Assembly (NCBI GenBank): GCA_000818945.1
Contig: KN805372.1
Span: forward strand, 97,214 to 161,213
Source of the DNA: Schizochytrium sp. CCTCC M209059
Lineage: Eukaryota > Sar > Bigyra > Thraustochytrida > Thraustochytriidae
Length of the DNA: 64,000 nt
Direction: 5' to 3'
The translations under genes were made by a program, and so were the position numbers. Each line of letters starts with the position of its first letter. Within the stretch, counting starts at the first letter, position 1. The notes beneath the pieces were generated by a model. It did no database searches, was not told the DNA's origin, and worked only from the letters and a program-made list of their open reading frames with translations. This document shows positions 40,727-50,625 of the stretch, one piece after another.

Positions 40727-41451
40727 GTTTTTCGCCAACGTCCGTGCTCCAACCCAAAACCGCCTTTCGTCTACGGCACGTCGACGGCGACTCCGCCGTG
40801 CTCGTCCGAGTCCTTTCGCAGCGCACTCGCCGCCTCGCAAGCCAGCCCTGGCAGCACAAGAAAGAAGTCGCCCTGCGCGGCGCCCTCGGCCTCGCCCTCC
40901 CGCTCGCTTGAATGCGCACGCTCTCTCCGCTGCAACGCAGGCCGGCGCCGGCGCGCCAGCCGCAGCGACAGGCCTAGGAAAACCCCGCGGTGCTCGCGCC
41001 CGCGCCCCGCGCCGAGAAGCCCGCGCCGAGGCCCCGCCCGCGCTCTGCTCGCGCGCGCCGCCGCCGTCCGAACGAGGTCTGTCTGCCAGTGTCTGTCTCA
41101 AGTCGCTCCCGATCCCTCCGCGGGCCCTATCTATTCCGCGAACGGTCCGCGCAGGTTCCTAATATGTTCCGTATCCGTTCCCTCGCAACTTGGATACTTT
41201 TGCCTGTCTTTCTTTCTTCCTTTCTTGCTCTGCGACCTTCTTCTTTCCTTTGGACTTTCTTCGCTCTTTTGAAGTTTTCAGGCTGTCCCATTTTTCACTT
41301 ACGAAGGAGGCCTAGTAGCTACGTACGTACGTACGTAGTACTCTTGCAGCTTTGGCGTCCTAGCTGGCTGAGCGCGACGAGTTCATGGAGACACGCAACG
41401 GCGGTGCGAGAGACCGCGACGCGAGACCGAGGCCGCGCGCGCGAGCCGAGG
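40727..41451. other. Divergent intergenic region, R3H / kelch genes
   Basis: GC-rich leader of the R3H gene, then a T/C-rich stretch and an (ACGT)n run at 41320-41337 just before the kelch gene. No separate gene seen. Confidence 0.5.
41320..41337. repeat. (ACGT)n palindromic repeat
   Basis: Four and a half ACGT units; fully palindromic, about 115 bases before the kelch start codon. Confidence 0.85.
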
Positions 41452-42891
41452 ATGAAAGCGCCGCGGGCCAACGCGGCGGCGGGCCTGCTGGCCATCGCGG
41501 CGTTGCTGGCGCTCGCGGGCGCGGTCGGCGCAGCGGCTGCAGCGGAGGCGTCGGGAAAGAGCGCTGCGCAAGATGGAGACGGTGGCCTCGAGTACCCGCC
41601 GTGCCTCAAGGGTATCGCGTGCGCGGAGCTGGGGCCCAAGGGCCCGGCGAGCCGCGAGTTGGTCTTCTTTGGCGGCGAGTTCTCCAGGTCGTATGCGATG
41701 AATGAGACCTGGTTGCTTCGTGTGGCGGATGACGGCAGCGACGGAGGAGAAAATCCCTGGGAGATGCTCACCTCGACGGGTGAAGGCCCTTCGAAGCGGT
41801 GGAAGAGCTCGCTCACCACCACAGGTTCCTCACCGGGATCAGCGCGAGGAAATTCAATTCTACTGCTCTTCGGCGGATCTGCCAACGACGCCATGATCGA
41901 AGCGGATGAAGACGACGACGAGGCCGCGGGGGATCTGTATGACGATCTGTGGAAGCTCCAGATCGCCGACGAGGGCGCCACTGCAGACTGGAGGCGGCTC
42001 GGCCCGACCGACGACGCACAGAGTGGCGAGACGTGGCCCTTGGCCCGTCGCGCGCACTCGGCAGTGTGGCTTCAGCATCAACTTCTCATCATGGGAGGCC
42101 GCGGTCCAGATGGCCAGACCTTGAGCGACGTATGGGCTTACAATGTCAATGCTGATTCCTTCACTGCACTGCAAGACTTTCCTGGAGAGCCACGCAAGGG
42201 CCACACAGCTTGCGTTTTTCTTGGCTCATTCCTTCCTGCGGGCGCCGAGTGGTCCTCGATGTGGGGAGCCGCGAAAAACATGCCAAGCATGATCATCTTC
42301 GGTGGTCGCAAAAACAGCGCAGAGTATCTGAATGACGTATGGGCGCTTGCCTGGAATGGCAAGACATCTTCCAAGAAGCAAACGTGGCTTCAGCTCGACG
42401 CCGGCGGATCGTCCAAGGATGACGCCGATGACGGAAGCAGGATCAGGCCAGCCAAGCGAAACCATCATACGGCTGTGATGCGCGAGAACATCATGCTTAT
42501 CTTTGGTGGCCGTTCCTCGCATGCCTCGTACACCGTACACAATGACCTTTGGGCCTTTGATGCCGTTTCTGCAAGGTGGTCCGAGGTGCAACCTCTTGCG
42601 GCGAGTCACGAAAAGAGCGCGGGCCGCATGGAGCATTGTGCGGTACTTTTGAACAACAATAGGCTCATGACCATCGTCGCAGGCCAGGATGGTTCCTCGC
42701 AGCGTCGTAATGATGCCTGGACGTTTAATCTCGAGACTGGCGTTTGGAACGAGGTTTTCGAATCCCGGTGTGTTGCACCGGTCTCACGCGTCGTCGTGAT
42801 TGTATCGCTCGTCATTTTGTTTCTCGGAGGTCTCTTCGTTTTGCATCGCTGGTACACCTTCCAGTCTGCCCATGGATACAGCATGATCTAG
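41452..42891 (+). CDS. Type I membrane kelch-repeat protein
   Basis: The 479-residue product starts at ATG 41452, which gives a clean signal peptide (1 to about 30, AAAGLLAIAALLALAGAVGA). The frame is open upstream, but that part is not conserved-looking. The lumenal part has about five or six kelch motifs, recognisable by LVFFGGEF, LLLFGGSA, LLIMGGRG, MIIFGGRK, LIFGGRSS and TIVAGQDG, each followed by a ..DVWA/NDLWAF-type strand, so a beta-propeller is expected. A transmembrane helix (about 447-467, VVVIVSLVILFLGGLFVL) and a 12-residue tail ending GYSMI follow; YSMI is a YxxPhi sorting signal. It resembles attractin/MEGF8-like or plant membrane kelch proteins only in layout. Ligand unknown. 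Confidence 0.82.
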   Translation: MKAPRANAAAGLLAIAALLALAGAVGAAAAAEASGKSAAQDGDGGLEYPPCLKGIACAELGPKGPASRELVFFGGEFSRSYAMNETWLLRVADDGSDGGENPWEMLTSTGEGPSKRWKSSLTTTGSSPGSARGNSILLLFGGSANDAMIEADEDDDEAAGDLYDDLWKLQIADEGATADWRRLGPTDDAQSGETWPLARRAHSAVWLQHQLLIMGGRGPDGQTLSDVWAYNVNADSFTALQDFPGEPRKGHTACVFLGSFLPAGAEWSSMWGAAKNMPSMIIFGGRKNSAEYLNDVWALAWNGKTSSKKQTWLQLDAGGSSKDDADDGSRIRPAKRNHHTAVMRENIMLIFGGRSSHASYTVHNDLWAFDAVSARWSEVQPLAASHEKSAGRMEHCAVLLNNNRLMTIVAGQDGSSQRRNDAWTFNLETGVWNEVFESRCVAPVSRVVVIVSLVILFLGGLFVLHRWYTFQSAHGYSMI

Positions 42892-43240
42892 ACTAGCCGC
42901 GTCAAACTTTTTGAATGACACAAGACAGTGATAGGCCTAGAGAGAGATTGAAAGTGAGTGAGAGGAGAAATTTTTACTTTATGATGCTATTCTGGCCAAT
43001 GAATGCAAGCAAGCTGGATTCTGAGAAGATGGGAAATGAAAAAAAAAAAGGTGGAGGGGGGGGATGTCGGGGAACGCGCGAAGCCAAAAGTGAGTTCTTG
43101 GAATCAGACGCGCGTTTGCGATCGTGCGAGCAAAAGCCAAAAAAAGGATAGAGAGCGGAAAAGTCCATATCGGCAAGGGAAACAAAAGGAAAGAAGAAGA
43201 AAGAAAGAGATGATAGCGAAAAAGAGGGAAAGAAAACCAT
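42892..43240. other. Convergent 3' flanks
   Basis: Purine-rich 3' flank between the kelch gene and the ILRUN-like gene. Nothing else seen. Confidence 0.5.
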
Positions 43241-43310
43241 CTACAAGTCCATGTTCGCATCTCCCTGTTGGTTCTGATGGTGATACTGTTGCTGCTGCTG
43301 CTGTTGCTGT

Positions 43311-43342
<32 letters not shown>

Positions 43343-44035
43343 AGAGCTCGCAAGCTTGCTGTTGAAGTCACCCACAAGCTGGTCGATCTGAGGCGAGTTC
43401 TGCTGACGGAGCGTCATGCCCTGTTGCTGAAATTCGGATGCAGGAAACGTGACAGGAGGCGCCTGCGGGTGAGACGAGACGATAAGATAAATCGGGTCTC
43501 CAAAGTAGCCGTGAATGCAAGCGAGACGCCACGAGCCCATACTTGTTCCCTCCCTCGCAGGCGTCTCCAGCACAATGACAGTCTCCACGAGTTCGCCAGG
43601 GCCAGCTGTCAGCGGCACCTCCAACGGACCGCTCATCTGCTCGCCGTCCACAAAGGCCAGGCGCGTCTCTGGGGGCCAAGGCGTTGTTCCGGTGTTGTGA
43701 AACCGAAGTCTGATGGGTAGAAGCGTCTTTGGCAAAAATGGTCGCGACTGCCACGGAGCAAGGTCTCCGACAAATTGGGCTTGTGGCGGCGCCGCGAGGG
43801 GGTGAATGCTCATGGTCCCGCTACCGCCGAAACTACCACCCCCGCCGCCTCCGCGACTCTGCTGCATGCTTGCAAGATAGTTGTGCACGGCCGTCTCCAC
43901 GTTCCATTGCGAGGCCTCGAGGAAAAATGTCGAGACATGGCGATCCACCTGGAGGATCTTCGAGAACTGGTCAACGAGCTGGTCGTGGTCGTTTGTGGTA
44001 ATCTTACCAAAGAGAGCTATCAATTCATCGGCCAT
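43241..44035 (-). CDS. ILRUN: ILRUN (C6orf106)-like UBA/FW-domain protein
   Basis: The 264-residue product has an N-terminal UBA-like helical segment (about 1-58, ending STFFLEASQWNVETAVHNYLA; human ILRUN has FFLDMTNWNLQAAIGAYY). A Gly-rich linker follows. The FW (NBR1/four-tryptophan) domain spans about 85-190, with LPIRLRFHNTGTTPWPPETRL, a GPLEVPL strand, GSWRLACIHGYFGDPIYLIVS; human ILRUN has NSGAEAWPPG and GQWRMC...YYGDVIWVILS. A polyQ run and an acidic end close the protein. Human ILRUN dampens innate immune transcription through p300 and IRF3; in a protist the ancestral role is unknown, perhaps ubiquitin or autophagy related. Intronless; ATG 44035 precedes the UBA helix directly. Confidence 0.87.
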
Positions 44036-44937
44036 CTTGCGCGTTTATTAACGTAGCGCTAGCTGACGCCTGCGCGTAGCGCACGTTTCGCCCTCCCACC
44101 CTCCCCGTCGGCGAGGCAAGCGCAAGCTGCGCTAGAGTCTGCGTGCGGAGCACGTTCTCGTCTCTCGCTCTCAAGCTCGCTCTCAACAACGACGGCCTGC
44201 CGTGGACGGTCTCTGCCTCGAAGAAGCTGCGCGCGCCGCGTGCTAGCCTTGGCGATTTGCTCCTGCTCTCCGCGCGAGCGAGCGGGTTGCGCGCGCGGCC
44301 GCGAGAGCTAGAGCGAGAGCGAGAGCGAGTGATGAGCGCGCGAACGAAGCCAACGAACTGGCACGAGATGCGCGCCCTGCCCGATCCCGCGAGTCCACGG
44401 AGAGCGTCGCCGCGCGTGCGTCGGGCCCGAGAGCACCTGGCGGGCCTCGCGTCGCCGACCGGGGCGCGTGCGAAGGACCCGCTCGCCTCTGCCGCCCGCT
44501 CGAGTCGCTGCGCGATCGCGTTCTGCGCTCGCGGCTCGCGCAGATCGATCGCAACGCAGACACGCAACACAGAGAGAGAGAGAGAGAGGGAGAGAGAGCC
44601 CAGACTTTCCGTCTCGTGCCATTTCGCCTCACTCTCCTGCGAGAACCGGACCGTGATACGGCACGTTTGCCCTTTTCGCTCGCCAACGGCTCTTCTTCTC
44701 TTTCTGAGATGCACAATGGGCTTGGATGGGGAAATTGGATGACAATGACTCTCTTTTCAGGGTCACGATACTGGACAGCGAGGCAGGGAGACAGAAAGAG
44801 GCCAAGCAAGGTAAGCAGGGAGGGCCGTCCCACTGCTGCTTGCCTTTGTCTTGCCTTGCCTTGCCTTGCCTTGTCAGACTTTGTCTTGACAGGTTCTCAT
44901 CAAGGACAAGTTCTCGTTCCGGAGGATAACTTGGGCC
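44036..44937. other. Divergent intergenic region with possible upstream exon
   Basis: GC-rich divergent promoter region with GAGA repeats (44564-44600). A good donor (CAAG|GTAAGC at 44810) and acceptor (TTGACAG ending 44891) suggest an intron in the leader of the following gene, with an open frame before it (from about ATG 44726 or ATG 44709). Which frame is coding, if any, is unclear. (CCTTG)n repeats lie within the presumed intron. Confidence 0.45.
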
Positions 44938-46782
44938 ATGCTACGCTCCGGCGTATCAGGCGAAAATGGATCGCGCGATAATGCAGACACGATGCGAAAG
45001 CATCGTGAACAGTGGCTGCAAAAGATGCAGCACAAGCTTCCACGCCCACCTCAAGACCGAAATGAGTCCGATCTCGTTGCAAGAAGGTCTCCAGGTCAGG
45101 GTTTTAGCGCAGGTCTTGAGATTCGCAGAACCAGACGACCACTTGATATTGCGACATCGCCCAAGTCGCCCGAAACAGGCAAATCGCTAGATACAGAGCG
45201 GGAACCCTTTGTTCAACCAAACTATCAAGCAGCGAAGAGTCCGATCGAGGCTGAACCGCGCAATGGTGATCTTTTGCACAAACTTTACGACAAAGACAGG
45301 CTCATCAAAGGGCTACAACGAAATGTACAACAACTCTCCAATGCATTGAAACAGGCGCACGACCGTGCAGCCTTGATGGAATCGCGAACGGTGTCAAACG
45401 TCCCAAGCCCTATTGCGAAGTCGCACTCAGAAAAGCGTTCAGCATCGCGTCTAGAAAAGCATGATTGTCTAGCGAACCCTCTTGCAAGCAAACCCTTATT
45501 TCCGGAAGTTAAAGAAGGAAAACTCTTTGCGCAGACCAAAGCCAGCCCTCGTGGGGCCGAGCGCGAGGCTCACATGCAAGCTCGGCTCCAAGAAGCAAAT
45601 GTTCGGTGTAAGAACCTAAGCGCCGAGGTCAGCAGCCTTCGAGAGCACGCCGCAGCTCTGGCGGAGAAAATCACCACACTCGAAAGAGAAAACACTGTGC
45701 GCGACGAGATCATCAAGACCTTGGAAGATGCGCGCTGTCAGGCCGAGAGTGACTGGAAGGCCACCGAGGCTCGCGTTCGCGTAGAACTAGGAAAAGCTGC
45801 AGAGAACGAACTTTTTTCGCTTCGACGTGAAAATGTCAAAATTCTCAATGAGCTTGCTGCGACAAAGGGGGAAGTCGTCGTCGTACGTAAACAAGCCATG
45901 CAAGCGGGGGCGGACAAGCGGCAATCAGAAGAGGCCTTTGATCGCAAACTTCGAAAGGCACATGCAGAACTTGCGGACCTGAGTAGAGCACGGGCGCGCG
46001 ACGCCGACCGTATCAAGGATCTTGAAGTTACTTTGAACGAGCGTGCTCGTGAGAATGCCGAGCTCGAGCAAAAGCTCTTGATCAAGCGCGCTGCGCAAGC
46101 TGCGCATGTGATTCCTCTCGAGAAGCTCGAGGCAGAGCTCGCTTCCCAAAAACGAGATATCAAGCGCCGCGAAGATGCCATCGCCTTTCAGCGACGTCAA
46201 CAACAGACAGAAGTTGAAGTGCTGCGCCAGGAGATTCGACAGCTTTGCGAAGCACGAGACGCAGCAAACAAACGCATTGAGATTTTGACGCAGGATGCAT
46301 CAAAGGTGTCCCTCGAGAAGTTGCACGAGCGTCTCCGCGAGCAAGAGCGAGCTAATGCGGAGCTTGGACGCCGCGCTGAGCGAGACCGGCAGCTGTGCGT
46401 CGAGTTCGAGCGCAAAGTCGTCGAAATGTCAAAGCACGAGAGCACAGCTGAAGCCGGCGACATCAGAAGTGCGGCGCGCTTGGCATTCAGTGACGTCCGG
46501 CAAAGACTCGGAGACCTTTTGACCTCTGAACGCGCGCTGCTCTCCCGGTGTCGCTGGTGCGGATCTGAAAGCGGGCTTCAGCCGCACCGTTGTCAGTCAT
46601 GCGCTGGTGTGGCATGTGGCCCTTGTGCGAAAAGAGATGCATGTAGCGAATGCAAAGTATCCGGCGTATGGAAACTCGACGTGGACCTGATTACTGCCAC
46701 GAGTCAGACAGAGTTTCGCATCAGCCGTCTCGAGGAGATTCTGCACGCTTTGGGACCAAGCGCGAAATCTTCTGTATCGTGA
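44938..46782 (+). CDS. Coiled-coil protein with C-terminal Cys cluster
   Basis: The 614-residue product is not recognised as a family. Residues 1-100 are basic and Ser/Pro-rich. From about 110 to 520 it is largely coiled coil with Glu/Arg/Ala-rich heptads, broken near 160-215. At about 536-574 there is a Cys-rich cluster, CRWCGSE..., HRCQSCAG, CGPCAKR, CSEC, spaced like a FYVE/RING-type zinc-binding fold with at least eight Cys/His ligands. A short helical end follows. The protein could be a centrosomal, ciliary or vesicle tether protein. ATG 44938 is the first in the main frame, but an upstream exon may add a short N-terminal part (see the preceding region). Confidence 0.75.
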   Translation: MLRSGVSGENGSRDNADTMRKHREQWLQKMQHKLPRPPQDRNESDLVARRSPGQGFSAGLEIRRTRRPLDIATSPKSPETGKSLDTEREPFVQPNYQAAKSPIEAEPRNGDLLHKLYDKDRLIKGLQRNVQQLSNALKQAHDRAALMESRTVSNVPSPIAKSHSEKRSASRLEKHDCLANPLASKPLFPEVKEGKLFAQTKASPRGAEREAHMQARLQEANVRCKNLSAEVSSLREHAAALAEKITTLERENTVRDEIIKTLEDARCQAESDWKATEARVRVELGKAAENELFSLRRENVKILNELAATKGEVVVVRKQAMQAGADKRQSEEAFDRKLRKAHAELADLSRARARDADRIKDLEVTLNERARENAELEQKLLIKRAAQAAHVIPLEKLEAELASQKRDIKRREDAIAFQRRQQQTEVEVLRQEIRQLCEARDAANKRIEILTQDASKVSLEKLHERLREQERANAELGRRAERDRQLCVEFERKVVEMSKHESTAEAGDIRSAARLAFSDVRQRLGDLLTSERALLSRCRWCGSESGLQPHRCQSCAGVACGPCAKRDACSECKVSGVWKLDVDLITATSQTEFRISRLEEILHALGPSAKSSVS

Positions 46783-46909
46783 GTGCATACATTGACTTAC
46801 CTGAGCCCACCCACTCACCAAGTGTCTGCTTTTGTTCATGTGTTTGATGACATATAATATATAATGTGCACTCGCGATTTGACCACCAAAGCAAAATGAA
46901 AATTATGAG

Positions 46910-48124
46910 TTACTTCCAGAGCTTGCGGAGAGACATGTTCTGGTCCGAATCCTTCTTCATGACCTTTGCTACGGCCATCTCAAAGTCCTCCTGTGTGACG
47001 TGAATGCGTCGTTCGCGGAGGGCAAACATGCCTGCTTCTGTACATACAGCCTTGCACTCGGCGCCAGATGCGCCAGAGAGCTTGCCGGCCACCGTCTGCA
47101 GGTTGATTCCACGCATAAGGTTCATCTTGCGCGAATGAATCTTGAGAATGCTCTCGCGAGACTCGACGCCCGGGTTGGGAAACTCGATCTTGCGATCGAT
47201 ACGGCCCGGACGCAAAAGGGCAGGATCGAGAATATCGATCCGGTTGGTGGCCATAATGACCTTGATCTTGTTGCTGGGCTCAAAGCCGTCGAGCTGATTC
47301 AGAAGCTCGAGCATGGTGCGCTGCACCTCGGCATCGCCGCCGCCTCCGCTCTCAGACCGTGCGCTGCCGATTGAGTCGATCTCATCCATGAAAATGATGG
47401 ACGGGGCCGCCTCGCGCGCCATAACAAAAAGCTCGCGGACCATGCGAGAACCCTCACCAATGTACTTTTGCACAAGCTCTGCACCCGAGACACGAATGAA
47501 GGTACAGTCCGTGTGGTGGGCAACAGCACGGGCCAAGAGAGTCTTGCCCGTACCGGGAGGGCCATAGAGAAGGACACCCTTTGGCTGTGCGACACCAAGA
47601 CTTTCGAATAGCTCCGGGTGCTTGATGGGGAGCTCGATAACCTCCTTGATTTCCCGGATCTGCTTCGCAAGACCACCGACCATATCGTACGTAGAATCGG
47701 GTACCTTTTCGACCTTCATGAGCGACACCAGAGGGTCCACCTTGGAGGGCAAGATCTTGTGAAGCGTGTAGCTATCGTTGCGCAGTGCGACGCGGGTGTT
47801 TGCCGTACACTTGGCAACATCAATCTTGGGATCGATGTCCACAACATATTTGCCTTCAGGGTTGACCTTGACAAGAACCTTTTTCTTTCCCATGGGCTTG
47901 ACCACCTCGCCCACGTATGAGCCAGGTTCCTGGAGTACTTGAAGCTCATCCCGAAGCATGCGCACATGCGTGTTCAACTCGTTGCGCTGTGCCTGGAGTC
48001 GCCTCAAGTTTGCTGTTTTGTCGCGGAGCTGCGCCTCCAGGCGCTCAATCTTGCTTCGAAAAAAAGTACCGACGCCGTCCGTGCTGTCCACGCCGCCGGC
48101 GGCCATCTTTGCAGACGGAGCCAT
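46910..48124 (-). CDS. PSMC5: 26S proteasome regulatory ATPase Rpt6
   Basis: An AAA ATPase of the six-membered base ring that unfolds substrates and opens the 20S gate. The 404-residue product (human 406) has an N-terminal coiled coil (about 22-65), the OB domain (about 70-130), Walker A GPPGTGKT at 188-195, Walker B IIFMDEIDS, the pore loop KYIGEG, an Arg-finger segment RPGRIDRKIEFPNP, and the C-terminal LRKLWK typical of Rpt6. The identity over the family is high across the whole length, with no insertions. Its own start is ATG 48124; MAPSAKMAAGG is a short nonconserved lead. It is intronless. Confidence 0.97.
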   Translation of the reverse strand: MAPSAKMAAGGVDSTDGVGTFFRSKIERLEAQLRDKTANLRRLQAQRNELNTHVRMLRDELQVLQEPGSYVGEVVKPMGKKKVLVKVNPEGKYVVDIDPKIDVAKCTANTRVALRNDSYTLHKILPSKVDPLVSLMKVEKVPDSTYDMVGGLAKQIREIKEVIELPIKHPELFESLGVAQPKGVLLYGPPGTGKTLLARAVAHHTDCTFIRVSGAELVQKYIGEGSRMVRELFVMAREAAPSIIFMDEIDSIGSARSESGGGGDAEVQRTMLELLNQLDGFEPSNKIKVIMATNRIDILDPALLRPGRIDRKIEFPNPGVESRESILKIHSRKMNLMRGINLQTVAGKLSGASGAECKAVCTEAGMFALRERRIHVTQEDFEMAVAKVMKKDSDQNMSLRKLWK

Positions 48125-48581
48125 TCTCTTGCGCTAGCGATCGAGCGAGCGAGCAAGCAAGCAAGCTCGACCTCGGTTTCTGGGGCGCTCGCTTCTCCTG
48201 CGTCGGCACCGAGATGAGAGAGATCCACGGGACCGTTCTGCCTGCGCTGTGCCGCGCCGCACCGCGCGAGTGCGCTCGCTCGGCCGAGTGTCGGGGAGGG
48301 GGCGGGGTACGCCTCCTGTAGCCGCGCCGCGCCGTGCCGCGCCGCCGCTTGCTCTGCACGCTCCTCCGCCCGCGCGAGCGCCCAGTATCTGGCTTTGTTT
48401 GCCGCGAGCTTCTTTCGGCTTCGCCGTTGATGAGGGTGTATTTGGGGTCCCTGAGGATAAATTGGGGCCTCTCTGGCGAGTTTTCTGCCTTCGATGATCA
48501 TCAGCAAAGCGGGCAAGATATCAGGGTTTAGCTGTGGACGGGTGATGGCATCATCGTCAGAAAATAGATTCTTATGAAGAA

Positions 48582-48614
<33 letters not shown>

Positions 48615-48760
48615 AACGACGACGACAACGACGACGTTGAAGAAGAATAAGAAACAGAAAAGTGTTCGTTGCGTATCGTACAGTTCATGTGGAGATGATA
48701 AGCTATAGATGGTTACGAGCACCAACCAGATCGCAAGGCGGCCCAAGAATAAATGATTGA
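48125..48760. other. Intergenic region with (ACG)n array
   Basis: Leader of Rpt6 (GC-rich to about 48.37 kb), then the 3' flank of the CCDC24-like gene with a GAC/AAC trinucleotide array. No gene seen. Confidence 0.5.
48582..48636. repeat. (GAC)n trinucleotide array, noncoding
   Basis: About 18 units with two or three AAC interruptions. Confidence 0.93.
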
Positions 48761-49900
48761 TCAGAAGCTCGGCTCAGCCTGACGGCCCGAGCTGACAGCA
48801 AGACGGAGGCGTTGAACGGTTCGCGAGGTTCGAGGTGACCCATGTTGAAGTCCTGACCGTGAATCAATATCCCGACCAAGGCGGAGAGGACCAGGATGAT
48901 CTCGTTGCATTATGGTGTCGTTGTACGCGGTGTCGACCTTTTGTTGCTGTAGATGATGATAATGCTGTTTGACAGCGCTGGGGGATTCCTCGTCGGGAAT
49001 AACTTTGCTTCCAGTATGCTCCGGCTGATGCTGTAAGATCTTAGCAGTCTTTGACTCCTCCCGCTTCGCAGCAAGAAAGCTGGGAACACTCGAGGAGGAC
49101 TCCAAATCCTCCAAGAGCCACGTCTTTTCCAGCTTGGCGCTGTACTCGCGCATGTCCTCGAGCGGAGGCGGCGGTTTGAGCGCCTCCTGCTTTTCAATAG
49201 AGATGTCCTCATGCTCAAGCTCCAAGAGAGCCTGAATCTGGTCAATGTCCTGCAAAAGATCCTCTCCCTCTGCCTCCAAGGCCGCACGTAGATCTTTGGT
49301 TATTTTGTCGATTGCAAAGACGCTCAAGGCTTTCCGATCCAACGCATCAATGACCTCGACGGGCGCCGATGCAAATGACGCCGCCGAGTGGGCAGAGCTT
49401 GCTGTGCCAGGGCGACGTGCAAATGCATATCTGTCACTACGCGACGTCCCGCAGCTCGTTCCCGGGCGAGCTGCGTCATCAAAGGCTCCGGCCTGGCCAT
49501 CGCGAGCAGTTTTTTTCAAGTGTCGCTTTAGCACATAGTCGCAAACTTCTCGATCTGTCCGTGACGTTGGCTGCAGGAGGGATTTGGCGTGGATGCTCTT
49601 GCTCGTCTTGACGGAATTGAGTAGCAAGAGAATTTGTTGCTCGAGGAGAATACGAGCTGGGTGCTCGGGTAATGGTGGACGTTTGCGTAATTTGTCGCGA
49701 AACTCTCTGTTCTGCTGTTGGAATTCAATCAGGATCTCGCGCAGCGCGTCGAGCTCCTGGCAAAGGGACTCATTCTTCTCCACGAGGCGAGGCCCGAGAA
49801 TTTCGCGCACCTCGTCGCGTTCTGCGCCAGGAACCTGCTCCACGATGCGCTCCCAAATCGTCAGCCTTCGGGGCGGCAGAACTACGCCCGCGACTTCCAT
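48761..49900 (-). CDS. CCDC24-like coiled-coil protein
   Basis: The 379-residue product begins with IWERIVEQVPGAERDEVREILG (14-35), which parallels human CCDC24 [22 protein letters not shown]. A coiled coil follows (about 38-75), then an ILLEQQILLLLNSVKTSK helix (about 84-102) matching the LVRQELRQLLQGL region. A central disordered part lies at 140-180. A second coiled coil at about 190-235 (ITKDLRAALEAEGEDLLQDIDQIQALL) matches the family's [26 protein letters not shown]. The C-terminal third is disordered. The match is from memory of the family and moderate. CCDC24 function is not well known; its spread in ciliated lineages hints at a ciliary role, which is inference. Confidence 0.62.
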   Translation of the reverse strand: MEVAGVVLPPRRLTIWERIVEQVPGAERDEVREILGPRLVEKNESLCQELDALREILIEFQQQNREFRDKLRKRPPLPEHPARILLEQQILLLLNSVKTSKSIHAKSLLQPTSRTDREVCDYVLKRHLKKTARDGQAGAFDDAARPGTSCGTSRSDRYAFARRPGTASSAHSAASFASAPVEVIDALDRKALSVFAIDKITKDLRAALEAEGEDLLQDIDQIQALLELEHEDISIEKQEALKPPPPLEDMREYSAKLEKTWLLEDLESSSSVPSFLAAKREESKTAKILQHQPEHTGSKVIPDEESPSAVKQHYHHLQQQKVDTAYNDTIMQRDHPGPLRLGRDIDSRSGLQHGSPRTSRTVQRLRLAVSSGRQAEPSF

Positions 49901-50625
49901 CGTCTCTCGCGGAACTTGCGACCACCTCCGCGTCGCGAAGCCAGCGCTTTGCGCCTTGCGCTGACGTGAGACCGACAGGACCGGCGCTCGGCCCTGGAGG
50001 TGGCGGTGGCGGTGGTGGTCTGTGCAAGAATGGACTGACTAATCGTCTGACTGTCTGCTCAACATGAAATTTGGGGGCTTTTTGACAAATGTCCGTTGAG
50101 AGAAGGAAAAAACTTTGAAAAGTCCACGAGATTTCTGCTACGTTGCGCAGGAGGCACCGCTACTGGCGGCGGCGAATCAAACCAAACCAAATCACATTGA
50201 TGATTAAGTCGCCTCCTCAAAAGATTCATTGGCGTCAAGACAAAAAAGAGAGATAGATAGAGCTCGGCCGCACTTGTCCGCACTTTGCCGCACTGAGCCG
50301 CACTGAGCCTTGTTTTCCACTTACTCTCCTTAATTTCCTTTCAAATTTGAGGGCCCAAAGCCAGATTACTCTGTTTGTATACTAGCATAGACCGGGGTCG
50401 ATTATTTGGACGCATACTCATACGTATAGCTCGCCTTCGTTTGTTGCGAATGTGCGCTCCTTGTTGAAAAGGAGCGGTACACGTTTTTGCTTCTTCTTCT
50501 ACTACTGCTGCCGCCAAAGAGACTTGTGCATAGACGACCCTTGCTCTTTCTGAGCGCACGTCTGGTCTACGCAGTGGTGGCTGCCGGCAGTCGCGCTGTC
50601 CTCACTCGAGTACCACCCAAACACA
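49901..50625. other. Divergent intergenic region
   Basis: Shared upstream region of the CCDC24-like and EF-hand-like genes. It contains GGTGGC repeats near 49997-50020 and repeated CCGCACT units near 50270-50306. No gene seen. Confidence 0.5.
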
